A stretch of 64,000 nt of DNA, taken from assembly GCA_030998015.1 (NCBI GenBank), contig JARWMV010000056.1, positions 1-64,000 on the forward strand, in the 5' to 3' direction. A program made the position numbers and the translations under genes. Position 1 is the stretch's first letter. The number at the start of each line of letters is the position of its first letter. The notes beneath the pieces were generated by a model. The model did not search any database, was not told the origin of the DNA, and was given only the letters and a program-made list of their open reading frames with translations. Source of the stretch: Ceratorhiza oryzae-sativae. Lineage: Eukaryota > Basidiomycota > Agaricomycetes > Cantharellales > Ceratobasidiaceae. Positions 55,397 to 64,000 of the stretch are shown here, one piece after another.

Positions 55397-56201
55397 TCAG
55401 TCAGTCACAGCATGAGGTCCCGAGTTGCCGGCTGGAACCAGACATCTTTTTGCGACGAATAGATGATTGGGCAGCTCTCATATCATCTGAACTCGGAATA
55501 AGCCACCCTCGCAACTCAAACTCCTGGAGGTCATGGATCAGCAAGTGCGTACCGATTGAGACGAACTTGTGCTTATATCAAATGAACTCGGATACGATTT
55601 GGATGTTCCGTTGAGGGAGTCTCCCGCACTATGGGCAATATGGTCTTTTCACATTGGCTACTACCATAGTGCTCGGGTTACGCCCGTTAGCATTTATACT
55701 TGCGATGGGATTCAGATTCGATATGGCCACCATTGAAATCAGCCCACTGATCGGCATTTGGCCTATACCATCGCACATGAATTGGAGCAGCGTGGTCTCG
55801 AATCATCTGGGTACTGCGTCAAGCTTAAAACGACAGAAGCTCTTGTCCTTCTCTGTGCGCATCAGTCCGCAGAACGAATCAAACGTTTCAGGAGGCCAAG
55901 CATGCAGGACGGGCGTTGAACGTCGGTTTCTCCCTTGGCTACAGCAATATAATGAGGAGATCGTTCGACTATGACGCAGGATCCTTTTGCTCCGGCTACA
56001 TTTTCGTTGATGGGGTAGCTCGTCGGGTTAGAGCGGGTTGGTCAAAAGCATGCCGAGCAAGTTCAAGTCTTACGCCCTGCGGTCAGAATCTTGAAACAGC
56101 CAAGGTCAAGCTTAGAGGAACAATAACATTGACACGCATGACTTAAAGTAAGCCATACTTGATCCAAACAACATATAAAGCTGAGACAACCTCAACTTTG
56201 C
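55397..56201. other. Region without a recognised gene
   Basis: Short plus-strand frames (55654-55974 and 55916-56146) have no domain and no consistent splice signals. It may contain the promoter of the minus-strand gene to the left. Confidence 0.35.
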
Positions 56202-56393
56202 TTAGTGATGCTTCTTCACATTGTGCTGCAGCATCGCCCGCCGAACCTCGACATCGGCCAACTCCGAGACGAGTTGGCCAAAGTATTCTTCTGTGGTATC
56301 ACTCTGGTTGGGCCAGATAACCCTTCGTAGCGTGCCTTCTAACTGCTTTCCAACGCATACACGAAGGATTCGTCGATAATTGTTTGGCCACAA
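56202..56393 (-). CDS. Short hypothetical C-terminal exon
   Basis: A 63-residue minus-strand frame with a balanced composition (GQLVSELADVEVRRAMLQHNV) and a stop at 56202. It could be the last exon of a gene whose upstream part was replaced by the repeats to its right. No domain is recognised. 56394-56923 to the right has homopolymer-rich, AT-rich sequence and no supported gene. Confidence 0.25.
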   Translation of the reverse strand: MWPNNYRRILRVCVGKQLEGTLRRVIWPNQSDTTEEYFGQLVSELADVEVRRAMLQHNVKKHH

Positions 56394-56958
56394 TTCAGAC
56401 CCCTGGCTTCAGGATGGGGGGCTGTTTTTTTTTTTCTGCTTTTTTGCAAAAAGACAGCAAATGACAATGAAATAAAATGCCAAATTTATCATGAAACAAG
56501 GAACAGGAGTACCAGTTGATAAAGAACTTGAGCATAGTGTTGAACGATTCCGTGCATATATTGAGGATATATCAATATTTTACCTTTCCTTTGTCTTGTG
56601 TCTGATATTATGTGTTTTGTCCCTGTTTGTACTTTCTTTCTCTCGTATACATGCCGATGTACTGCCTGATTTTTCCTGTTGTATTCTATATAAACGAATG
56701 TATATGTTGCTTCAACTTCAGTGACGTTCTCCCCACTCATCTCTAGCAGGCTCAATCTGCTTTGTCTCACTGTGCTTCGTCTCAATTGGAGTGCAGTTAT
56801 TCTCTGCACTTCAACACATAGTGTATAAAGTTGCCAGGCAGTCGAGAGATCAGCCTAGGTGTGTATGAATTATAGCAATTAGAAAATATCTTGGCCATAA
56901 AGGAAAGTTGCATCTTCTAGATAACACTTGCTGACAAAAGTCTTGCAGCATGTGACCT

Positions 56959-58268
56959 TGTTACAGGTCAGGGTACACTTGGATATCTAGAGCTTAAGCA
57001 AATGTAGATATGTTAGTATACACTAATTGTACTCAATACTTCTTAGACTAGAGTAAGAAGGCTCAAAGTAGTTGCAATGCAATCAACTAACACTCAAGGT
57101 AGTCTTAATCTTTCACAGTGTAAACTGACTAATTTATAGGTATAAAGAGCAAGACTACTATGGTCAGGTTCCCTTAGATATCTTAAATGTAGTTTGGCCC
57201 TAGTCGCTTGGACTAACTGGTACTAATCTTAATACTAGACTTAAGCGATTGCTTATAGGATAGATGGTGGGCTGCCTAATGCATGTACTTCCTCAGCTAC
57301 AGGTACTTAGATTTCCTCTAATAGCTGGTACTTAATGTCATGCTCAATCAGGCAATATTGTATCCTTATATATCTCTGTATATAAGATACAATGAATCAG
57401 ACAGTATATAACTAATATGGTACTTTATTCCTCAGTACTAGTTATATAAGAAATCACACACAGACAAGAGAAATAGAAAGAGAAAAAGGAAACCAATAAC
57501 CAGTCTGGGTTGAGTAGAGGAGGGAGGTGGTCTGGAAGGGCCTCAGAGGAGGTCCTTTTATACCCTGAGGAGGGCATTCCAGAGCCAAATAGATGCATGC
57601 ATGCCAGTGCAATCATCAAAAGAGGGTACTGCTATACTTGGGGTACACCCTAGCCCAGTATAGGATAAAAGAGTAAAGACAGGGTGTGGATCAAAGGCAT
57701 TGATGCATCTGAGACCTGCTATTGGCTTGTAGATCATATTATCATAGTATATACATGTAATGAATGGAGGCTACATCTCAGTGAGTCATAAAGTGAGTCA
57801 GAGAAGCTTCTGGATCAATTTGGGAAGCTCTCCTGACTCACTGAAGTCATTAGATCTTGATTGATGGTCCAGTAAGATTCTAATGATCTTCGGGCCATTC
57901 CGGCGCAAGGATCCGATGGATCGCGACGATCTTCGGGCAGCAGATACCGCTGAAGATTAGCTATCGATAGAGCACAAGATCGCTTTGATAGCGTAAGCGG
58001 TTGCCGAGATATGAGCGATGCGATGTTGTAATCAATATCTCCTGATAAGAGGAAATATTGCAACCTCTGTATCTCTCTGAGATCTTATTGTAAAAACTTA
58101 ATAAAATATGCATTGGAGAGCGGGAAATTTGTACTATTTAATGGAATGGAAAATAGTACAATTCAGAGCGCATACAAATTCAAGTATTTCACAAATTAAT
58201 TACAGAGGCATTGCTTGAGGTTGGCAGAGCAGACTAAAATAATAGAAAAATGTTAGTGATCCATAACA
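56959..58268 (-). repeat. LTR-Z copy D, 1310 bp, with perfect target duplication
   Basis: TGTTACAGGTC to GATCCATAACA on the plus strand. GACCT flanks both sides (56954-56958 and 58269-58273). Its removal reconstitutes the Tc1 terminal repeat, which proves the family's borders and its 5-bp target duplication. Confidence 0.93.
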
Positions 58269-58542
58269 GACCTCAACTCCAATTTTTTGTAGCATTTGCT
58301 GTACAATGAACAAACACGGAGGTTTCAGCCTTCATTCAACTAATATATTATGTAGAGTACCATCTAAACTATCTATGTACGAAAAATGGTGCGCTTTTGA
58401 CACGTGTGAGATGAGATATGGCCATCTTCACACAGTGGGGGCTGCAAGACTTATGTAAGTGGCAAATAGCAACTGCATTTAAGCCTAGCAACTTTCAACA
58501 GGCAAGGTATTAACATCCAATTCTTTTCTAAGTTCATCTGTT

Positions 58543-59565
58543 ATGCCTGGCAAGTACTCTGATCCAGTGACTCAGGCCCTTGCTATGAGTATGCTTGCTC
58601 AGGGCATGTCAACTTACAAGATTGGTGCTGAGCTTCGTATCCACCCCACCACAGTCACTAGGATATGCAAGAGGGTCAAGAAACTTTGCAGCGTATACTC
58701 CACAAAGGCCAAGACCGGGCGCCCACACAAACTTACCCCCTCCAACATTTGTTTCGCTGCACTTTCCATTGCCTGGACTTGGAACTACACAGCCACTGCG
58801 CTCCAGCGCAAGTTCTTTCCTGGTCTTCATCCCACCACGATCTGCCATGCTCTCTGTGGCATGGGCTTATGTGTGTATATATGACACAAGGTTCCCTTCG
58901 TCAACACTCAAAACAAGTGTATCTGTCTTGCCTGGGTCACAGAGCAGATCACTTGGTCAATGATGGTGTGGCGCCAGTTCACCTTTTCAGATGAGAGCAA
59001 GTTCATTATTTTTGGGTTGGACAGAAAGCAGTATGTGTGGCGAAGACTGGGCAAAGCCTTAGACCCTCTCAATACCAAGAAACACATCAAGCATGGTGGG
59101 GGGAGTGTCATGGTGTGGGGTGTGATTACAGCTGCAGGTGTGGGGTGCCTCTACTGCATCAACGGAATGCTCACTGGTGTCAGGTACACCAAGATCCTTC
59201 AAGATGCATTTCTAGGGATGCTTAGGGATCAAAAGCTCAAACCATGCAAGATTATATTCCAGCAGGACAACAACCCAAAGCATACTTCACTTGTTGCTTG
59301 GGAATGGTTCCAGTCTTGTCATATTTCTGTCACTCCTTGGCCTGCTTCTAGCCCTGATCTTAATATTATTGAGCATGTATGGGAGTTCTTGGATCGAAAG
59401 GTTTGCTCTTGTGCTGTTCTGCCTCAAAACCAAGATGAGTTGTGGAAGGCATTGGAGGAGGAGTGGCATTGCATCCCCCTTAGCTTTATTGAGAAGTTGT
59501 ATGATTCTATTCCATCTAGACTACAGGCTGTGATTGATGCGAAGGGTGGTAACACTCAGTACTAA
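58543..59565 (+). pseudogene. Tc1-like transposase with one in-frame stop
   Basis: One frame of 341 codons with a single TGA at 58882-58884. The N-terminal helix-turn-helix region (ALAMSMLAQGMSTYKIGAEL, HPTTVTRICKRV) binds the terminal repeats in this family. The catalytic triad is complete: aspartate in FSDESKF, aspartate in FQQDNNPKHTS, and glutamate in SPDLNIIEHVW, spaced as DD34E. The stop (TGA) is the only visible lesion, apart from the LTR in the terminal repeat. Confidence 0.88.
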
Positions 59566-59864
59566 AGTTCTTTCATCATTAATACATGTGTTTGTGATTC
59601 TACTAGCCAAAAATTGTTCATCTGTTCAAGGAGTGCTTGCCACTTACATAAGTCTTGCAGCCCCACACCATGCGAAGATGGCCATATCTCATCTCACGCG
59701 TGTCAAAAGCACACCGTTTTTTGTACATAGATAGTTTAGATGGTACTCTACATAATATATTAGTTGAATGAAGGCTGAAACCTCCGCATTCGTTCATTGT
59801 ACGGCGAACACTACAAAAAATCGGAGTTGAGGTCACATGCTGCAAGACTTTTGTCAGCAAGTGT

Positions 59865-60079
59865 ACATTCCAAGGACAATGTACAACTATGGGAGTGACA
59901 TGGGGGCTGAATGTTCAACTAGTTCAACACACCATCATACTGTGCGATGAAATGGATGTTGACCAACTACAGGTTTTGATAGCAAACATGGAAAAGAAAC
60001 CATGGTAGCAAAAACAGATTAAATTAAAAATGAACCTTTTGTATACTGTAAACTTCATGGGGAGTGTGGAGCTGACTGT
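59865..60079. other. Spacer between Tc1 element and copia-2 LTR
   Basis: About 215 bp without a gene or repeat that I can identify. Confidence 0.4.
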
Positions 60080-60644
60080 TCTGTGACAACCCCAAACCAC
60101 GTTACGTGATCAAGAAGATGGAGTTCAGTTCGATTCGTTTGCGGGACGAGACTTAGTCAAATGAAGAGAGGCTGACGTAGAATACAAATATATATATATA
60201 TACATGATTACATATTGAATATGCCAGAATGAACTAGCAATCACATGACTCGTGTAGTACGAATCTTGTACTTACTGTAATGTTCTACAATGTACTAGAA
60301 TGCCTTCTTCCCATGTATATAAGGAGCACTGTTTTGCTCTGTAGGTAGCCATCCGCATGTTGAATTTACAATCATATCTGTTCATGTATGCAGTGTGTTT
60401 GTACCTGTTTGTCCATTTCTGATGTTATGCGCGCACCAGTGAAAATTTTCTTTCCTTAGTTCTCTACCTTCGTAGTTGAGCTAAGGTACAGTTTTTTTTC
60501 CCTCTTTCTTTTCTTCATTTATTTCTTGTTCTCACTGTCCCTTGTAGTACATTCGTATCTAGGTACAGTAAATACAAAGTTCTCTACCTTTGTAGTTGAG
60601 CTAAGTACATTTGTATCTAGCTTGTGTAAAACCTCCCTGCATGA
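60080..60644 (+). repeat. Probable 5' LTR of copia-2 (limits approximate)
   Basis: It precedes the primer-binding site and contains a TATATAAGG box (about 60317) and pyrimidine-rich downstream sequence with a repeated TTCTCTACCTT block (60459 and 60580). A TG start at 60082 (TGTGACAACCCC) is plausible. The second LTR is outside the window, so the borders are not verified. Confidence 0.5.
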
Positions 60645-60660
60645 GAGGTTATGAGCCCCG
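60645..60660 (+). other. copia-2 primer-binding site (initiator tRNA-Met, anticodon arm)
   Basis: AGGTTATGAGCCCCG is the same motif as in copia-1. The gag start codon (60651) lies inside it, so the priming site and the start of translation overlap. Confidence 0.8.
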
Positions 60661-61880
60661 CTGCCTCTACTAGTACGAAACCAGAGAGCCCCGTTGACCT
60701 GGTTAAAGTCCTGTTACCTCAGTCCACCATGCCTTCAAACAGTATGCCAAGTTATCCCAGCAAGAAGACCTTCAACATTCCTGTGCTGAAGAGCGACAGA
60801 TCAAACTATACAGCATGGAAATTTCGTCATCAAATGGTCCTACACCTACAAGGCCTAGAGGACATCATTCTTGGAGTCGAGAAACCCCCAGCTGAGCTTA
60901 CCGACACAGATGCTAAGGATAAAGCTAAGGCTGACGAATACACAGAGTCATTAGCCAATTGGCTGAGACAAGATCAAGAGGCATTCGCCCAGATCTCATT
61001 GGCGATGGAGGACGAAGTGCTAGCCAATGTCGTTGAAGCAATGTTGTCCCAGGATGCATGGACGCGAGTTGTCGAGTGGTGGGAAGGGAAAGGAGTGCAG
61101 TCTATATTGTTCCTGTACCACCAGCTTGTTAATACTAAGATCGAGGAGGATCAGGATATTACCGCAGGCATTAACACCCTCCATACAATCTCATTGAAAA
61201 TGAAGACGCTAGGTGAACCTGTTAGCGACTCTATGCTCACTCAAATCTTAATGAACGCCCTACCTCCATCCTATGCTGTTGTCAGCACGGTTCTCCAGAC
61301 GTCAAATCAGTCCAGCTCAATCACCTCTGATATGGTCATAAAGGCTGTGTTAGCCAAGGAGGAACATCGCAAGAAAGGTCTCAGACTTACTGCAATGTTT
61401 ACAAGCATTGCCAGGGGCAAAGGCATGGCATCGAAGGCAAAGGATCAGCCCACAAGGCAGAACCAAAAGCCGTGTTCGAACTGTGGCAGAACCAGTCATC
61501 AGAAGGCCAGATGTTGGGTGAAAGGAGGAGGTGCCAAGGGCCAGGGACCGTTCCAGAGGCGACAGCCGCCAAAGGACAAGGGGAAGGACAAGGACAAGGA
61601 CAAGGAGAAGCCCAAGTCCAACAATTCGAAACCAAAGGTTGAGTCAGCACAAATTGCAGCAACGTTTGTAGCAACGGAGGACATACCAGTCATGCCAACA
61701 CTATATGCGCTACCTGTAGTCGACAAGGAGACTGCAGTGCATTACTGGCTGCTCGATTCTGGTGCGTCTCACCATATGACGCCCCAGCGCGAATGGTTCT
61801 CAACTTACCGATCCCTTGTGCCACCAGTCCCAGTTCAAGTGGGCGATGGAACCAAAATCTACGCAATCAGCATTGGCTGA
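60651..61880 (+). pseudogene. copia-2 gag and protease
   Basis: 409 residues from an ATG. The Gag core (NYTAWKFRHQMVLHLQGLEDI, LANVVEAMLSQDAWTRV, LTQILMNALPPSYAVV) is of the copia UBN2 type. A CCHC knuckle (CSNCGRTSHQKARC) is at about residue 280. A KDKGKDKDKDKEK linker precedes the protease motif WLLDSGASHHMTP. The frame ends at a TGA directly after the protease start; homologous sequence continues beyond, with more stops at about 62043 and after, so this is a lesion rather than the natural end. Confidence 0.88.
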
Positions 61881-62076
61881 ATTCTTGTTATGCTGCAAAA
61901 TTGCAAAGGCCGTGAGACAAATGCATGCATTGAAGCTGCGCTGCACGTACCCAATTTGAATGCAAGTCTGATGTCAGTGACTCAGCTCAACAAGAAAAAG
62001 GACAAATGTCCTGTTCCAGAGGGGTATTGGCGCAATCATGATTAGCCAGGATGGCTGAGGCAATGAAATCAGATGG

Positions 62077-62760
62077 GTGAAACAGTCAGGCCAACTATAC
62101 AAGGTCCAAGCGAGAGTCACACATACCGATTCGACTGCGCATACAGCCGTTGTCGAGGCTGACAGCCAGAACGACAAGGGCAACCTTCAAGCCCAGGAAT
62201 TCGTCACATATACTGCAACCACTGTCGTGCGAGTGGACCTGCCAACCTGGCATCACCGTTTTGGCCACCTGAACTACGAGTACGTTCTTGATATGGTCAG
62301 GAAGGGCACCGTTGAAGGGATGGATATTGTGGGGAGTCGCTCACCTCCCAAGTCGAAGTGCAGGCCATGCCTACAGGGCAAGCAGACTCACGCGCTGTTC
62401 CCGCTGTCCCAATCTCGTACCTCCAAGGTACTCAAGCTCATACACAGCGACTTGCACAGCCTGCTACCCGTCCAAGCTATCGGAGGATTCCGATATTTTG
62501 CCGTTACAATTGATGACAAATCCTGCAAAATTTTTGTTCATTTATTGCAGAACAAGAGTGATTATTTGGCTCAATTTAAGGAGCTGAAAGCGTCAGTCGA
62601 AAATCTTACCGGCAAGAAGATTAAACACTTATGGACAGACGGTGGCAGCGAATATGGTTCCAATGCCTTCGAGGCATTCCTACGAGCGGAGGGTATCCAG
62701 CACCAGAAGACCAAGGCTGACTTGTCGGCAAGTAATGGTGTAGCTGAGCGAGCTATTTGA
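62077..62760 (+). pseudogene. copia-2 integrase
   Basis: The pre-integrase zinc finger (WHHRFGHLNYEY...CRPCLQGKQT) and the catalytic core are present: first aspartate in LIHSDLHS, second in LWTDGGSEYG (usually RTDNGGEF), and glutamate in ASNGVAERAI. TGA at 62758-62760 and again at 62787-62789 interrupt it. The C-terminal part continues in the next feature in the same frame. Confidence 0.87.
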
Positions 62761-62789
62761 ACCCTGAACGACTGTCAGCGTGCGATGTG

Positions 62790-64000
62790 ATTCAATGCGC
62801 ATTTACCTGAGAAATTTTGGGGTTACGCAATTCTGCATGCAGCTCACCTATGGAACGTCACGCCGAAGCAACGCCTAGATGGCCGAACGCTGAACGAAGC
62901 TTTCAGCAGAAAAATCCCGAATGTGTCAGGCTTACGTACCTTTGGGTGCAAGGCCTGGGCCCGAGTACCCGATAAGATGCGCACAAAGCTTCAAGTGCGA
63001 TCTATCAAATGCAATTACCTCGGATTTGCCCCTAATCGAAAGGCGCATGTACTCGTTCAGCGCTCAACCGGCTGTATCCTCACATCACGTGACGTAGTCT
63101 TCGACGAAGGCACTGATAGTCGACAACGCGTAGTTATCGAGGACCATGACAAGGGTCCAAGTGATGACGAAGAAGGCAAATCAGGAGAAATAACACCAAT
63201 CAAAATCAAAATCGAATCGTCCAAAGTACCTGATAAACTGCCCGAACCATCAGAGTTGATGCATACACCTGAAGTGCCTCAAGACATACCTTCCAAAAGC
63301 TTGGACTCAGAACCCGAGATCCAAGAAGTTGTGGCGCTACAGCCCGATCCGCTGCCACTGCGTCGATCTACATGTGATTGCAGACCACCCGAGCGATACG
63401 GAGCGCAAGTGGGCGCTCTAGTGCAGTCAGACAAATATCGGAGGGAGGAGGCACTTACCGCGATGATGGAATCGCCGCCTCAAATGTTCGAGGAAGCGAT
63501 GAGCCACCCAGATGCTAATTTGTGGCTCGAAGCAATGACCAAGGAGCTCAAGTCGATCAAGCAGCATGAAGTGTGGACACTCGTGAACCGTCCGATCGAT
63601 AAAAATATCGCTAAATGCCGATGGGTATTCGACTATAAGCATGGCCCCAATGGCGAAATCGTTCGCTACAAGGCTAGGTTAGTCGCGAAGGGGTTTTCCC
63701 AATGCCCAGGAGTCGATTTTGTTGAAATATTGTCGCCTGTTGCAGCTGCTGATTCCTTACGGATGCTTTTAAGCATTGTCGCAGCCCTCGATCTCGAATT
63801 TCTCCAAATTGATGTTAAAACAGCATTTTTGCACAGCAATCTTGATGAGGAGATCTATATGGAGCAGCCACCAGGCTTTGCCAAAGGTTCGCAATCAGTC
63901 TGGAAGCTCAACAAGGCCATATACGGGCTTAAACAGGCAGCCCGAGCTTTCTATATGCGCCTCAAGAAGATCCTCGAAGATATCGGTTTCCATCGATGCA
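62790..64000 (+). pseudogene. copia-2 integrase C-terminus and reverse transcriptase, runs off the window
   Basis: It is open for about 403 codons in the same frame as 62077-62760. It starts with the integrase tail (KFWGYAILHAAHLWN, LRTFGCKAWARVPDK, GCILTSRDVVFDEG), then a charged linker, then the RVT_2 domain (WLEAMTKELKSIKQHEVWTLV, RYKARLVAKGFSQCPGVDF, IDVKTAFLHSNLDEEIYM, KAIYGLKQAARAFY). The catalytic aspartate of the first RT motif is present; the YVDD box lies beyond the window. It has no start codon of its own and depends on readthrough of the two upstream stops, so the element is inactive as it stands. Confidence 0.88.

Larger units (their letters stand above)
56924..59864 (+). mobile_element. 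Tc1/mariner element with about 230-bp terminal repeats, split by LTR-Z
   Basis: The left arm (56924-56958 plus 58274-58472) and the right arm (about 59637-59864, reverse complement) match closely (CACTTGCTGACAAAAGTC, TTCATTCAACTAATATATTA, GAGATGAGATATGGCCATCT). TA occurs next to both ends, with a one-base offset on one side. The transposase lies between. LTR-Z copy D sits in the left arm. Confidence 0.85.

Overview
The window looks like nuclear DNA of a filamentous basidiomycete. The spliceosomal introns are 45-57 bp with GTATGT, GTAAGC or GTAAGT donors, CTAAC-like branch points and YAG acceptors. There is a TPR-CHAT protease gene, several chromodomain Ty3/gypsy elements, a PIF/Harbinger element paired with a SANT-like gene, and Tc1/mariner elements. 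A Ceratobasidiaceae (Rhizoctonia-type) genome is my best guess from this mix; that is inference, not proof. More than 80 percent of the window is mobile DNA. Host genes appear only at 7853-12346 and around 15135-15471 plus 53700-55400.

Layout, left flank. 1-5654 is a decayed minus-strand chromovirus (GypA). 5655-6303 is the 3' tail of another (GypB: chromodomain, polypurine tract, LTR-Y). 6309-6837 is an LTR of GypA type in the opposite orientation. 7061-7375 is a Tc1/mariner relic. 7853-12346 (minus) is an intact two-exon TPR-CHAT gene with sixteen near-identical 135-bp TPR repeats. 12347-15134 holds no gene I recognise, but contains a large imperfect inverted repeat.

Centre. 15472-53699 reads as one Ty1/copia element (copia-1) swollen to 38 kb by nested insertions. 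Its two 280-bp LTRs are flanked by the same 5-bp duplication, TTAGG, and the disrupted host gene (minus strand) is open in frame across the reconstructed empty site. Inside it, copia-1 gag is interrupted by gypsy element X (duplication GAAAA). The next part of gag, the protease and the integrase start now lie on the minus strand at 29425-30818, so a large inversion happened after nesting. The RNase H is interrupted by a PIF/Harbinger element (47453-50835, duplication ACT) and by a second DNA element with about 77-bp terminal repeats (50873-53145, duplication CAA). Removing both restores a continuous frame. Other residents are gypsy V (24347-about 28780), gypsy W (34290-44556) with part of a second copy W' (32595-34289), and four copies of a 1.3-kb LTR (LTR-Z; the fourth is at 56959-58268, outside copia-1).

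The most unusual cargo is in element W. Downstream of the usual gag, protease, RT, RNase H, integrase and chromodomain regions, both W and W' carry a CRESS-DNA (geminivirus/genomovirus-like) Rep sequence with HUH endonuclease and superfamily 3 helicase motifs.

Right flank. 53700-55400 contains further exons of the interrupted host gene. 56924-59864 is a Tc1/mariner element with long terminal repeats, itself split by an LTR-Z. From about 60080 to the window end is the 5' part of a second copia element (copia-2), running off the right edge within reverse transcriptase. Both copias have a primer-binding site matching the anticodon arm of initiator tRNA-Met.
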